Shown: positions 35,283 through 44,989 of the stretch, one piece after another | Layout of the letters: every line of letters starts with the position of its first letter | How positions within the stretch are numbered: the stretch's first letter is position 1 | Made by a program: the position numbers and the translations under genes | The notes under the pieces: generated by a model | What the model saw: only the letters and a program-made list of their open reading frames with translations | Database searches by the model: none | What the model was told of the DNA's origin: nothing | Assembly: GCF_022701255.1 (NCBI RefSeq) | Contig: NZ_CP031705.1 | Location: forward strand, 6,634,001 to 6,698,000 | Direction of reading: 5' to 3' | Source of the DNA: Microcoleus vaginatus HSN003 | Lineage (GTDB): Bacteria; Cyanobacteriota; Cyanobacteriia; Cyanobacteriales; Microcoleaceae | DNA length: 64,000 nt

Positions 35283-38096
35283 ATGCTGTCAAAGTCCACA
35301 ATTGTTGTTGCTAAAGGCTTTAGTAAGGTTCCCCTGCGAACCGGTCTGGTTGTTCCATTCATCCTGCAAATCTTCGCGGCCGTAGGATTAACAGGGTATC
35401 TGTCGCTGCGAAATGGACAAAAAGCAGTGAATGAACTAGCGACTAACTTGGAAACGGAGGTGAGTAACCGTGTGGATCAGCACCTCGACAGCTATGCCGC
35501 TGCAACCCGCTATTTGACCCAAATCAACGGCGAGCAAATTGACCTGGGATTGTTGAACTTACAGGATGCCGATCGCCTAGCTCAATTCTTTGCTAAGCAG
35601 GTAAAAACCTATAACGTTGGCTATATCCTCTACGGCTCTAAAACGGGCGACTTTATCGCATCGGGATATTACCGCGAGTCAACCATTCCCAACCACGGCA
35701 ATCCTGACATTAGCCTGGTGCTACCGAAGCGGTACGGCAATCCAGATTTGTACAACTACATTACGAATGACCAAAGCAAGCCAACTAAAATGTTTGAAAT
35801 CACCAAAGCGTATCAGTTCCAGAAAGAAGGCTGGTACGCCAAAGGTGTCGAGACGGGCAAACCAGGGTGGAGCGCGATCTATCAATGGGAGACTAATAAC
35901 TACCCGTTGTCGATCGCCACGAGTCGCCCCATCTATGACAAGAATGGTCAGTTGATCGGCAGCGTGGGGGTGGAGCAGCGCCTTTCGCAAATTAGTGACT
36001 TTTTACGTGAAATTAAGGTTAGTCAATCCAGCAAGGTGTTCATTCTGGAGCGCAACGGACTTATCGTTGCCAGTTCTAGCGATGCGCCCGTGTTTTCAGT
36101 GACCAACGGCAAACCTCAACGACTACGGGGCTTTGAGAGTAAGGACGCCCTAATTCAAGCCACCTCCCAGTATCTCCGCGATCGCTTCGGCGATCTGAAA
36201 ACCATTCAAACCATCCAGCGCCTAGACTTTCAGCTCCAGGGTGAGCGGGAGTTTGTTCAAGTAACTCCCTGGCACGACGAATGGGGATTGGACTGGCTCG
36301 TAGTCGTTGCCATGCCCGAATCAGATTTCATGGGACGAATTAATGCCAACACAGTCAACACGATTTGGCTGTGCTTAGGGGCATTAGGGCTGGCAACGGT
36401 TTTGGGTGTCTACACCTCGCGCTGGATTGCTCGACCCATTTTGCTGCTCAGTCACGCATCGGAAGCGATCGCCGAAGGAAAACTCGACCAAAACGTCGAA
36501 GCCTCTGGCGTTAAAGAACTGGGTGTACTTGCTCACTCCTTTAACCGAATGGCGCAGCAGTTGCGCGATTCCTTCACCGCCCTAGAGCAAACTAACCAGC
36601 AGCTTGAACAGCGAGTTGAACAACGCACCGCCGAACTCAAGTCTGCAAAGGAAGCAGCAGACAATGCCAACAAAGCAAAAAGCGAATTTCTCGCCAACAT
36701 GAGCCACGAACTCCGCACTCCCCTCAACGGTATTTTGGGCTATGCTCAAATCCTCAACCGATCCAAAGCGTTGCCAGCAAAAGAACGTCATGGAGTAGAA
36801 ATCATTCATCAGTGCGGTTCTCATTTGCTGACGCTGATTAACGATGTGTTGGACTTGTCCAAAATTGAAGCCGGTAAACTAGAACTCACACCTCAAGCGA
36901 TTCACTTTCCGTCATTCCTCCAAGGTGTCGCTGAAATCTGCCGCATTCGTGCTGACCAAAAAAACATTGACTTTGTTTACGATCCCGATCCACAGTTGCT
37001 TGAAGGGGTTTTTGTTGATGAAAAACGGCTGCGTCAGGTATTACTCAACTTGGTGGGAAATGCGATTAAATTCACCGACAAAGGTTCTGTCACGCTCAAG
37101 GTTGCCGTAGTTGAGAATCCTCCCAATCCGTCCACCCGCTCTTTCAAATTTCAAATTGAGGATACCGGCGTAGGAATTGCGCCCGATCAATTGGATAAAA
37201 TTTTTCAGGCTTTTGAACAAGTGGGCGATCGCCAGCGCCAAGCCGAGGGCACGGGTTTAGGACTCGCCATCAGCCAAAGGATTGTCCAACTTATGAACGG
37301 ACAAATCCAAGTTAAGAGCCAACCCGGAGTCGGCAGTGAATTCTTTTTTGAGGTGGAACTGGCGATCGCCACAGATTGGGCCGAGCAAAACTCCCTCACA
37401 ACTGGAAAACAAATTATTGGTTACGAAGGACAACGCCGCAGCATTCTGGTGGTAGACGATCGTTGGGAAAACCGAGCCGTTCTCGTCAACTTGTTAGAGC
37501 CACTCGGATTCCAACTTAGTGAGGCAGAAAATGGACAAGCAGGATTGGAAAAAATACGACAGTCTCAACCTGACTTGGTGATTACAGACTTGGCGATGCC
37601 AGTTATGGACGGCTTTGAACTGCTCAAACAAATTCGCAGTGCCAATGATTTGCAATACCAGAAGATCATAGTCTCTTCCGCATCAGTATCACAAGCCTAT
37701 CAACAGATGAGTTTAGATGCAGGGGGAAATGATTTCCTGGCAAAGCCAGTGGAAGTCAGTGATTTATTTAACCTCTTAGCTACTCATTTGGAATTAAAAT
37801 GGAAATATGAAATTACTGCCTCAAATGAGTCTGCTTCATCCATTCCAACGACTGCATTAGAAAACCCAGAATGCAGTATTATTCCTTCCCCTGTTGAGTT
37901 AAAGACGTTACTAGAAATGGCACAGAAAGGCAACTTAAAACGGCTACGAGAACATACAGAGCATATTGCTAACTCTAACCCTGGCTATGCTGATTTTGCC
38001 TCACAAATTCTTCAGTTAGCCAAGCAATTTAAAGCCGAAGAGATTGAAGAGTTGCTACAACAACACCTCATATCAAATCCGCTAGCATCGTCATGA
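35283..38096 (+). CDS. Hybrid sensor histidine kinase (dCache-HAMP-HisKA-HATPase-REC)
   Basis: About 937 residues. Membrane helix 1 ([20 protein letters not shown]), then a periplasmic dCache-type sensor of about 320 residues ([20 protein letters not shown]), helix 2 ([17 protein letters not shown]), HAMP (about 370-425), coiled coil, HisKA with phosphoacceptor His in [20 protein letters not shown], HATPase (N box [12 protein letters not shown] boxes [11 protein letters not shown] and GTGLGLAIS), then REC ([15 protein letters not shown]; phospho-Asp in [17 protein letters not shown]). A C-terminal helical tail of about 100 residues follows, a usual addition in cyanobacteria. The frame extends to a GTG at 35220; ATG 35283 is the likelier start. 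Followed by a second kinase gene. Confidence 0.93.
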   Translation: MLSKSTIVVAKGFSKVPLRTGLVVPFILQIFAAVGLTGYLSLRNGQKAVNELATNLETEVSNRVDQHLDSYAAATRYLTQINGEQIDLGLLNLQDADRLAQFFAKQVKTYNVGYILYGSKTGDFIASGYYRESTIPNHGNPDISLVLPKRYGNPDLYNYITNDQSKPTKMFEITKAYQFQKEGWYAKGVETGKPGWSAIYQWETNNYPLSIATSRPIYDKNGQLIGSVGVEQRLSQISDFLREIKVSQSSKVFILERNGLIVASSSDAPVFSVTNGKPQRLRGFESKDALIQATSQYLRDRFGDLKTIQTIQRLDFQLQGEREFVQVTPWHDEWGLDWLVVVAMPESDFMGRINANTVNTIWLCLGALGLATVLGVYTSRWIARPILLLSHASEAIAEGKLDQNVEASGVKELGVLAHSFNRMAQQLRDSFTALEQTNQQLEQRVEQRTAELKSAKEAADNANKAKSEFLANMSHELRTPLNGILGYAQILNRSKALPAKERHGVEIIHQCGSHLLTLINDVLDLSKIEAGKLELTPQAIHFPSFLQGVAEICRIRADQKNIDFVYDPDPQLLEGVFVDEKRLRQVLLNLVGNAIKFTDKGSVTLKVAVVENPPNPSTRSFKFQIEDTGVGIAPDQLDKIFQAFEQVGDRQRQAEGTGLGLAISQRIVQLMNGQIQVKSQPGVGSEFFFEVELAIATDWAEQNSLTTGKQIIGYEGQRRSILVVDDRWENRAVLVNLLEPLGFQLSEAENGQAGLEKIRQSQPDLVITDLAMPVMDGFELLKQIRSANDLQYQKIIVSSASVSQAYQQMSLDAGGNDFLAKPVEVSDLFNLLATHLELKWKYEITASNESASSIPTTALENPECSIIPSPVELKTLLEMAQKGNLKRLREHTEHIANSNPGYADFASQILQLAKQFKAEEIEELLQQHLISNPLASS

Positions 38097-38154
38097 TAAA
38101 GTTTCCTTCAATCTGCCACCAATAATAAGCACGCTTTTCATTTTTTCGGCTCAC

Positions 38155-38219
38155 AGTCAACAGTCAACAGTCAACAGTCAACAGTCAACACTCATTCCGG
38201 TGCAACCGGAATCGATATC
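38155..38219 (-). repeat. MITE-like element, partial copy D
   Basis: Five GTCAACA units followed by CATTCCGGTGCAACCGGAATCGATATCA, i.e. one inverted end preceded by the heptamer core; the other half is missing. It ends 16 bases before the ATG of the next kinase gene, so it forms most of the spacer and leader. Confidence 0.7.
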
Positions 38220-38235
38220 ACAGAGAAGAAAGCCG

Positions 38236-39567
38236 ATGTCTAGTCCTGAATTAATTCTGGTGGTGGATGATACCCCTGCGAATTTAGAAGTGGTTTGTGA
38301 AACCTTAAGTGATGCGGGGTACGAAGTAGCAACCGCAATCAACGGCGATCGCGCTCTTAAGCGAGTCCAAGCTTATCCTCCCGATCTGATCTTGCTCGAT
38401 GTTCAAATGCCAGGAATTGACGGCTTTGAAACCTGCAAACGTCTGAAGGCAGATCCCACCACAGCCAGTATTCCGATCATTTTTATGACGGCTCTCTCGG
38501 AGGCTGATAGTAAGGTGAAAGGATTTGTCCTGGGTGCTGTGGACTACATCACCAAACCATTTCAAGAACAAGAGGTGCTAGCACGGGTGAAAACTCATTT
38601 GCAGCTACGGCAGTTAACTAAAAATCTCGAACAGCGTGTAGCTGAGCAAACGGCTGATCTAGAAACAGCCTTCTCACAACTGCAGCAGTCTCAGCTTCAT
38701 TTAGTCCAAACCGAAAAGATGTCTGCGTTGGGCAATTTAGTGGCGGGTGTTGCCCACGAAATTAATAACCCGCTGGGCTTTATTGCTGGCAATCTGAAAC
38801 CCGCTCAGGACTATATTAAAGACCTCTTTAAACTAATTGAGTTATACCAAAAAGAACTCCCTTATCCAAGTGCCTCACTACAGGAATTCGTGGAGGAAAT
38901 AGATTTGGAATATTTACAAGAGGATTTACCCAAGTTGATCGATTCGATGCAAGAAGGAGTCGATCGCATTCACACAATCAGCACCAGTTTAAGAACCTTC
39001 TCGCGTTCGGATAGCGATCGCCCCATTCATTACAATATCCACGACGGCATTGACAGCACGATCTTGATTCTCAAGCATCGCCTCAAAGCCAACGAATCTC
39101 GCCCGGAAATTCAAGTCATCACAGACTATGGCGATCTGCCACAGGTAGAATGCTTTGCCGGACAGTTGAATCAGGTATTTATGAATCTGCTGGCAAATGC
39201 GATCGATGCCCTTGAGGAATCAAATCAAGGACGCAGTTTTGCTCAGATCAAAGCTAACCCTAACCAGATTACTGTCAAGACGCAATTGTCGGAATCTCAG
39301 GCAGTGATCCGAATTCAGGATAATGGGATTGGCATTACGGATGTGGTGAAGCCAAAAATCTTTGAGCATTTGTTTACAACCAAAGGCGTGGGGCAAGGCA
39401 CAGGGCTAGGATTGGCGATCGCCCGTCAAATCGTAGTCCAGAAACACTCTGGAACTCTAGAAGTCAACTCAACTTTAGGTCAAGGTACAGAGTTTGTGAT
39501 TTCAATTCCGGTGAAGGAGCTCGCTGTAAAAGACATTCAGGCAACGATCTGCGTTGACACAGCATAA
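38236..39567 (+). CDS. Response regulator-histidine kinase (REC-HisKA-HATPase)
   Basis: 443 residues, no membrane segment. REC domain at 1-120 (ILVVDDTPANLEVVCETLSD; phospho-Asp in PDLILLDVQMPGIDGFE; Lys in DYITKPFQEQE), a coiled coil (LEQRVAEQTADLETAFSQLQ), HisKA with His in LVAGVAHEINNPLGFIAGN, then HATPase ([32 protein letters not shown]). The frame extends to a GTG at 38200 whose product would start inside repeat D; the ATG at 38236, right before SSPELILVV, is the real start, with AGAAGAAAG just upstream. It follows the hybrid kinase and probably receives phosphate from it or from itself. Confidence 0.92.
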   Translation: MSSPELILVVDDTPANLEVVCETLSDAGYEVATAINGDRALKRVQAYPPDLILLDVQMPGIDGFETCKRLKADPTTASIPIIFMTALSEADSKVKGFVLGAVDYITKPFQEQEVLARVKTHLQLRQLTKNLEQRVAEQTADLETAFSQLQQSQLHLVQTEKMSALGNLVAGVAHEINNPLGFIAGNLKPAQDYIKDLFKLIELYQKELPYPSASLQEFVEEIDLEYLQEDLPKLIDSMQEGVDRIHTISTSLRTFSRSDSDRPIHYNIHDGIDSTILILKHRLKANESRPEIQVITDYGDLPQVECFAGQLNQVFMNLLANAIDALEESNQGRSFAQIKANPNQITVKTQLSESQAVIRIQDNGIGITDVVKPKIFEHLFTTKGVGQGTGLGLAIARQIVVQKHSGTLEVNSTLGQGTEFVISIPVKELAVKDIQATICVDTA

Positions 39568-39663
39568 CAAATCGTTGCAGCGACAGCAGAAACATGATTA
39601 ATCGCCTCTTCAAACCCTCCAAACTATTGATATAGTAGTACGCGGTGCAAAAAACGGTAAACC

Positions 39664-41193
39664 ATGACAGCCACAAATCTCGTCAATAAATTTGAGTACA
39701 AACCCCTATACAAACCAAATCAATTAATTTGCGGAACGGGGCAAACAGCCATTGTCAGCGGCTGGACAGTAAAAAGTGCGATCGGCAAACATTTACAAGC
39801 TCAAGAATTTGCTGCGATCGGACAACTATACTCTCCTACGCGCGGTATAAATTTCTTAATTAGAAACTTGCTGTGCAATCCTCACGTCCGCTTTTTAGTA
39901 ATTCTCAACGCTACCAAAGAAGACCGCAACTCGGGTGCGGCCGCGTGCTTGCTTGACTTTTTTCGCAACGGCTTTGAAGCTGGCAAAAGCGATACTGGTA
40001 GAGATTGCTGGCTAATTAAATCTTCAATATTTGGCTACATTGATATTGAAATAGCAGCAGAAGCCTTAGAACTATTGCGTCATTCCATCGAATGGAAAGA
40101 CGCGACTAATATAGTAGAAACAGTGACTATTGTCAAGTCTTTTGCCCAAAAAGAATCTGTTGAACCTTGGGGAGAACCCCTAACTTTTCCGTTAGTCGAA
40201 ATCGTCCCGACTGTACTCCCCGGTGAGAAATACGGACATAGAATCGAAGGCAAAACTATAGCCGAAACTTGGGTAAAAATCATCCACCGAATTAAGACCA
40301 CCGGCACCCTGCGGCCGACTGGTTATGACGGACAATGGCAAGAATTAATTGACTTGATGGCAGTGATTACAGATGAACCTGCGGAGTTCTATTTTCCCGA
40401 ACCGAATTACTTACCAATAGACCGCGATTTCCTCGAACAGTACAAACCGCAAATGCTCGAAGATGCCCCGTATAACGAAGGCATTAAATATACCTACGCA
40501 CAGCGGATGCGGTCGTGGTTTGGACGCGATCAAATTGAAGAAGTTATTGCCAAACTAATTAAAGAAATTGACGCGGCAAGTGCTGTAATTAGTTTGTGGG
40601 ATGCCGGGGGAAATATTAACAGAAGGTCTGACGGTTCCTCAGACCACCAGCACAGCGGCAGTCCTTGTTTAAATCATATTTGGGTGCGAGTGGTGGATGG
40701 TGAAATATCGCTAACGGCAACTCTCCGCAGTAACGATATGTTTGCGGCTTGGCCGGCCAATGCAATGGGTTTGCGGGCTTTGCAGCAGCATATTCGAGAT
40801 GAAATTGCGAGGCGTTCCGATTATAATTTGACGATGGGCCCGTTGGTAACGCTAAGTCAATCGGCTCACTTGTATGACGATACCTTTGAAAATGCCGATC
40901 GACTAATTCAAACCCAATATGCTAAAATCTGCGAAGATCGAGACTTTTTCGATGCAGCAGGCAATTTTTTAGTTGAAGTAGCGGACAATCAGATAGTAGT
41001 CACGCAAACCACCCCGGGCAGCGGCGAAGTTGTCACTTGTTATTCTGGAAAAAATCCTCTCAAGTTAGTGCGAGAAATTTGTGCAGCTTCCCCGGCTATC
41101 AAAGGCGAGCATATTGGTTATTTGGGAATAGAATTGCAAAAGGCGGCCGAGTGTCTGAAAACCAGCAACCAATACATTCAGGATAGAAAATGA
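39664..41193 (+). CDS. Thymidylate synthase-family protein with extra N-terminal domain
   Basis: 509 residues. Residues about 230-420 have ThyA features: catalytic Cys335 in HSGSPCLNHIWVRV, the phosphate-binding Arg motif LRSND (354-358) and Asn366 in WPANAMGL; the region before it (GKTIAETWVKIIHRIKTTG) matches the TS core start. Residues 20-140 (CGTGQTAIVSGWTVKSAIG and FLVILNATKEDRNSG) form an unrelated domain, resembling the DUF4346/MtrA-like domain fused to archaeal TS-like proteins. The reaction would be dUMP to dTMP. The dCMP deaminase gene overlaps its stop by 4 bases, which supports this. Many cyanobacteria use ThyX instead. Cofactor and exact reaction are unproven. Confidence 0.78.
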   Translation: MTATNLVNKFEYKPLYKPNQLICGTGQTAIVSGWTVKSAIGKHLQAQEFAAIGQLYSPTRGINFLIRNLLCNPHVRFLVILNATKEDRNSGAAACLLDFFRNGFEAGKSDTGRDCWLIKSSIFGYIDIEIAAEALELLRHSIEWKDATNIVETVTIVKSFAQKESVEPWGEPLTFPLVEIVPTVLPGEKYGHRIEGKTIAETWVKIIHRIKTTGTLRPTGYDGQWQELIDLMAVITDEPAEFYFPEPNYLPIDRDFLEQYKPQMLEDAPYNEGIKYTYAQRMRSWFGRDQIEEVIAKLIKEIDAASAVISLWDAGGNINRRSDGSSDHQHSGSPCLNHIWVRVVDGEISLTATLRSNDMFAAWPANAMGLRALQQHIRDEIARRSDYNLTMGPLVTLSQSAHLYDDTFENADRLIQTQYAKICEDRDFFDAAGNFLVEVADNQIVVTQTTPGSGEVVTCYSGKNPLKLVREICAASPAIKGEHIGYLGIELQKAAECLKTSNQYIQDRK

Positions 41194-41729
41194 ATCTAGA
41201 AGAAGAAAGACCGAGTTGGGACGAATACTTCTTAATGTTAGCAAAATTGGCCGCTACTCGATCGACTTGTCTGGCTTTTCCTGTAGGCGCGGTGATAACT
41301 AAAAACAGGCAAGTTTTAGCAACGGGTTACAACGGTTCGCCGTCAGGTTCGGCACACTGTACTACTCAAGGCTTCTGCTATCCTGGTTTGAGTAGTTGCG
41401 ACGCCAGTAAAACTTTACCATCAAGGGCGGTTCACGCTGAAGCCAATGCGATCGCCAAAGCTGCCAAACACGGTATATCTACTGCTGGGGCTAGTATTTA
41501 CGTCACCTTAGAACCCTGTATCTATTGTTTGAAATTAGTCATTGCGGCTGGAATTCGAGAAGTGTTTTACGAAACGAGTTTTAACAGCGGAGAAAAAGCT
41601 GCTTTGAGAGATACTTTTATTAGTGAAGGTATTGTTGAGTTAAAACAAATTCAGCTATCTGAAGATACAGCAAAAAAAGCGGCTTTGTTTTTGTTGAATC
41701 CTACGTCTGTGGCCAAAAATTTAGTATAG
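41190..41729 (+). CDS. dCMP deaminase
   Basis: 179 residues. Converts dCMP to dUMP, the substrate of thymidylate synthase. Zinc and catalytic residues are His82-Ala-Glu84 in RAVHAEANAIAKAAKHG and Cys110/Cys113 in TLEPCIYCLKLVIAAG; the N-terminus WDEYFLMLAKLAATRSTC and ATGYNGSPSG are dCMP-deaminase (ComEB) features. Cys57, Cys63 and Cys70 may form a second metal site as in other dCMP deaminases. It overlaps the thymidylate synthase-like gene (ATGA), giving a two-gene dTMP-supply operon. Confidence 0.92.
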   Translation: MNLEEERPSWDEYFLMLAKLAATRSTCLAFPVGAVITKNRQVLATGYNGSPSGSAHCTTQGFCYPGLSSCDASKTLPSRAVHAEANAIAKAAKHGISTAGASIYVTLEPCIYCLKLVIAAGIREVFYETSFNSGEKAALRDTFISEGIVELKQIQLSEDTAKKAALFLLNPTSVAKNLV

Positions 41730-41789
41730 GAGGAATCCTTCCCCTGGTTGTCGCAGCCACAAGAAACAACTCTGCTGTGTTCCTATAAA

Positions 41790-41920
41790 TGATATTTATT
41801 TGGTGGCAATTTGTAGGGATACGGCAGTGCCGTATCCTCAATACCGCGTGATACAAATGATATTTATTGGACGAGTTGTAAAGACACAGCACTACCGTGT
41901 CCTTACAAAAAATAGAGAAG
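41790..41920. repeat. Two related palindromic repeats
   Basis: TGATATTTATTTGG followed by GGATACGGCA-G-TGCCGTATCC (41817-41837), then again TGATATTTATTGG followed by an imperfect GACACAGCA/CCGTGTC hairpin (41882-41902). The copies are about 65 bp apart. This CGGCAGTGCCG repeat is frequent in cyanobacterial intergenic DNA. It may help terminate the dCMP deaminase operon. Confidence 0.65.
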
Positions 41921-41970
41921 GCAATTAACCAAAAACCCTGCTTACAAATTGTGAATACCGTGTAGTTCAA

Positions 41971-42456
41971 TCAATCAAACTCATTCACAGCTTGCAAATA
42001 GTCGATCGCCGCATCTATCCTCGAAGAATACCTAAAAGCAAACTGATCGAACCAATATCCCTCATCGGAATTCTTATCCAACTTTTTCAGCCAAACCTGA
42101 GCTTGCCTAACTTTCTGTCTGCGCGTTTGTACGTCCAACTGTGGTTCCGCGACTTTTTCTGCGGGTTGCGGTTGCAGTGAAGCGACTTCCTGAGCTTTAT
42201 TTTGGGCTTCGTGCTCAGCCTTAAGCGGTTGCAGTGAAGCGACTTCCTGAGCTTTATTTTGCGCTTCGTACTCAGCCTTAATTTGAGCTAAATCCTTATC
42301 CAAAGGACTAGCATACAAATTTATATCTGATGTTTTAAGTGTTGCAGTTGACGGCGCTTGTGCTGGCGCCGGCGCCTGACTTTTCAACTCAGCAATTTTT
42401 TGAGATGCTTGATATTCTGCCTTAAGTTCACCTAACAGGCGCTCGATCGATTCCAT
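41971..42456 (-). CDS. Coiled-coil protein with conserved C-terminal domain, unknown function
   Basis: 161 residues. The N-terminal 110 residues are Ala/Gln/Glu-rich and predicted helical with a 19-residue tandem duplication (KAEYEAQNKAQEVASLQP, KAEHEAQNKAQEVASLQP). The last 50 residues (VWLKKLDKNSDEGYWFDQFA, then FRYSSRIDAAIDYL) look like a conserved domain also seen in other cyanobacterial small proteins. It lies next to the vWA gene on the same strand and may be co-transcribed (72-bp gap). Function is unknown. Confidence 0.75.
   Translation of the reverse strand: MESIERLLGELKAEYQASQKIAELKSQAPAPAQAPSTATLKTSDINLYASPLDKDLAQIKAEYEAQNKAQEVASLQPLKAEHEAQNKAQEVASLQPQPAEKVAEPQLDVQTRRQKVRQAQVWLKKLDKNSDEGYWFDQFAFRYSSRIDAAIDYLQAVNEFD
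42168..42281 (-). repeat. 57-bp tandem duplication in coding sequence
   Basis: Two copies of a 57-bp unit starting GGTTGCAGTGAAGCGACTTC (plus strand) differ at only three or four bases, showing a recent in-frame duplication of 19 codons in the coiled-coil gene. Confidence 0.88.
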
Positions 42457-42528
42457 AACTTAAACCCCCTAAAAAATCCTGCTGGGTCAACTGGTCCCAA
42501 TATAATCACGGAAACTTCGCCCGCCTCC

Positions 42529-43134
42529 TCAATCAGTTATTGCATTCAGCAATACCTCTGTCAGGGTCATTCCTTCAATATCATCCATCGTGACAGTATC
42601 AACGATATCGAATTTAGCCCCCGCGCTTTGCAGTTCGTCATCCAATATCTTGAGAAACTTAGTAGCTTCCGGCGCATTCCCTACTTGAATGAAAGAAATC
42701 GCCAACTCTTCATCTCGATCGAGCTTCCGCGAAGCCTCTATAATCGTTTTCATCACTTCTTTGCGATCGTCCGGTTCTCCGTCCGTCACCACTAATATTG
42801 TTTCCCCATTTTGCTTGGTCTTACCGGATGCTTTGCGCTGAAAATAACTGTTCAGAGCGTCTTGCAGCACTGCACCTAAATTGGTAGTTCCCGAAGGTTC
42901 GTTTTCTTGGAAAATTTGCACGACTTTAGCGGATGTTACGTTGTCGTAGCGCTTGAAGCGACCGGAAAACAAATAAACTGTTATGCCATCAGGATCTAGT
43001 TCTTCGCATTTATTCGCCAATGCGATCGTCGATTCTTGCATGAGCGCCCACCGACTTTTACCGCCCATCTGGTCTTTCGTGTACATACTGCCGCTTTTGT
43101 CAATGATTATGGTATAATCGCGGTTCTGAAGCAT
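42529..43134 (-). CDS. von Willebrand factor A domain protein
   Basis: 201 residues, a single vWA domain with an intact metal-dependent adhesion site: DKSGSM (residues 10-15), Thr in EPSGTTNLGAVLQ and Asp in ILVVTDGEPDDRKEV. No signal peptide or membrane helix, so it is cytoplasmic. Such stand-alone domains resemble TerY-like proteins, which scaffold complexes. The neighbour 41971-42456 may be its partner. No biochemical role can be assigned. Confidence 0.85.
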   Translation of the reverse strand: MLQNRDYTIIIDKSGSMYTKDQMGGKSRWALMQESTIALANKCEELDPDGITVYLFSGRFKRYDNVTSAKVVQIFQENEPSGTTNLGAVLQDALNSYFQRKASGKTKQNGETILVVTDGEPDDRKEVMKTIIEASRKLDRDEELAISFIQVGNAPEATKFLKILDDELQSAGAKFDIVDTVTMDDIEGMTLTEVLLNAITD

Positions 43135-43253
43135 AAAATTTTTCCTGTTAATTAAGTTTTTCCCAAAAATATCAAAACCAGCGAGCAGAAACAGTTGAGC
43201 GTTAGTTGCTCGCTGCGTTTTTTTAGTTGATTTGCGATCGCAAATAGCGGAAT

Positions 43254-43730
43254 TTAAGCTGCAACTAAAGCGTCTTTAAGTGGCTTCCAGCTAAAAGCTC
43301 GATCGCCTCCCATTTCCACTGCTATTTTAACTCGTGGTTCTAACGTCGGCAAAACAGTCAAATACTCAATCTCCTGACTCGACAAAATCTGCCCTTCAAT
43401 AATCCACAGCACCAGTCCTTTTGCTTTCGGCGGCAAATTGTCTAATTGAGTTTGCAAAATCGGCGGCACGTAGTACGTATAACCCACAGCCCCTTCATTG
43501 CCAGTAGTTTTCTTGCCCAAATGTGGGGGTCGCACGCCGTGAACTCCCGTCAAATACATCGCCAAATCGCCCAAACCCCGCGCCGAAATCGTGTGCGCCC
43601 CGTAGCCCGCAGCCCTCAGCCTGCGGAGGTAGCGCCCCTCAAATCCTCCCTCTAAAGGAACGTACAGGGCCAGCGACCCCGACTTTTCCAAATCCCGAAT
43701 CAGATCAGATCCTGTCGTAATCAATCCCAT
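43254..43730 (-). CDS. ndhN: NAD(P)H-quinone oxidoreductase subunit N
   Basis: 158 residues. A cyanobacteria- and plastid-specific subunit of the NDH-1 complex, used in respiration, cyclic electron flow and CO2 uptake at the thylakoid membrane. Diagnostic sequence: LYVPLEGGFEGRYLRRLRAA, RGLGDLAMYLTGVHGVRPPH and YYVPPILQTQLDNLPPKAKG, then LVLWIIEGQILSSQEIEYL. It is divergent from the ribosomal cluster at rplC, a frequent cyanobacterial arrangement. Confidence 0.95.
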   Translation of the reverse strand: MGLITTGSDLIRDLEKSGSLALYVPLEGGFEGRYLRRLRAAGYGAHTISARGLGDLAMYLTGVHGVRPPHLGKKTTGNEGAVGYTYYVPPILQTQLDNLPPKAKGLVLWIIEGQILSSQEIEYLTVLPTLEPRVKIAVEMGGDRAFSWKPLKDALVAA

Positions 43731-44162
43731 AAATTTGTGTTTCCTGCTGTATCAAAATTTGGTCGATCGCTGCTTGCGAGCTTAAAATATTATAAATCCT
43801 AAAGTTGAGGCGAAAAATTCTCATCGCGGCCTTGACAAACGGCAAACACTTCATGTAACATTGTGAATTGTCGCCGTAAAGGATACTGAGTAAATTTATG
43901 CTCAAGTCCTGGCGCAAACAAGCAAGACCGAAAAAAAACTCGGAGATATAGCAGGTAAAAAGCCGCGTATCTTAACCCTTGCAAGACTTCCACAAGCTCG
44001 CTCCCAAATTTAAAACTCCAATTTTAAACACCGAGGAAGGCTGTTGGTTGATAACAGTTAATTGCAGGAACACTGAAATAAATGTTTCTGCACAAGAGCA
44101 AGCGGATTGACGTAAACTTCGCAATCCGAAACCTCTTGCGTACATAAAAGGAAAAAAAATCC
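43731..44162. other. Divergent spacer ndhN / rplC
   Basis: 432 bp without a gene. It must hold the promoter for the whole ribosomal superoperon and that of ndhN. No tRNA and no perfect hairpin; I cannot name a specific -35/-10 pair with confidence. Confidence 0.5.
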
Positions 44163-44798
44163 GTGTCTGTAGGCATTCTTGGCACCAAACTAGGCATGAC
44201 TCAAGTGTTTGACGACCAAGGGAGAGCAATCCCTGTCACCGTCATACAAGCAGGGCCTTGTACAGTAACGCAAATTAAAACGAAACAAACTGACGGCTAC
44301 AGTGCCGTTCAAGTTGGATACAACGAAGTCAAACCAAAGGCTCTCAACAAGCCAGAATTGGGACACCTTGCCAAGTCGGGGGCAAATCCATTGCGCCACT
44401 TGCAGGAATATCGTTTGCCAGATACCAGTTCATTTGAATTAGGTCAACAACTAAAAGCAGATACCTTTACACCGGGACAAATAGTAGATGTCATCGGTAC
44501 AAGCATCGGTAAAGGTTTTGCAGGTTTTCAAAAGCGCCACAACTTTAAACGAGGCCCCATGTCTCACGGTTCCAAGAACCACCGCGAGCCTGGATCGATC
44601 GGGCCTGGAACTACTCCCGGTCGCGTTTATCCCGGGAAAAGAATGGCAGGACGTATGGGCAACGTTCAAGTCACCGTCCGCAAACTAACAATTATCCGGG
44701 TGGATACAGAGCAGAATTTGCTGCTAATTAAGGGAGCAGTTCCCGGCAAAGCTGGCGCCTTAGTCAATGTTGTGCCTGAGAAAAAAGTAGGACGTTAG
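44163..44798 (+). CDS. rplC: 50S ribosomal protein L3
   Basis: 211 residues, first gene of the superoperon (rpsJ is not upstream, as in other cyanobacteria). Signature regions [20 protein letters not shown] and the central [21 protein letters not shown]3 binds 23S rRNA near the peptidyl transferase centre and nucleates 50S assembly. It starts with GTG after an A-rich AAGGAAAAAAA stretch. Confidence 0.97.
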   Translation: MSVGILGTKLGMTQVFDDQGRAIPVTVIQAGPCTVTQIKTKQTDGYSAVQVGYNEVKPKALNKPELGHLAKSGANPLRHLQEYRLPDTSSFELGQQLKADTFTPGQIVDVIGTSIGKGFAGFQKRHNFKRGPMSHGSKNHREPGSIGPGTTPGRVYPGKRMAGRMGNVQVTVRKLTIIRVDTEQNLLLIKGAVPGKAGALVNVVPEKKVGR

Positions 44799-44989
44799 TC
44801 AGTAGTCATTAGTCAGTAGTCAGCAGTCAGTAGATAGTGGTTGGCCATTAGTAGCAAGCAATAACTAAGAACTAAAAGCTGAAAACTAAGACCTGAAAAC
44901 TAAGACCTGAGAACAGACAACAGACGACAGACAACAGACAACAGACAACTAAACAACAGACAACTAACAACAGACAAAGGACAAAAGAT
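44799..44989 (+). repeat. Spacer rplC-rplD full of heptameric repeats
   Basis: Successive short arrays: GTCAGTA/GTCATTA units, then AACTAAGACCTGA units, then ACAACAG/ACAGACA units up to 10 bases before the rplD ATG. Such a spacer is very long for two adjacent ribosomal genes. Confidence 0.8.
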
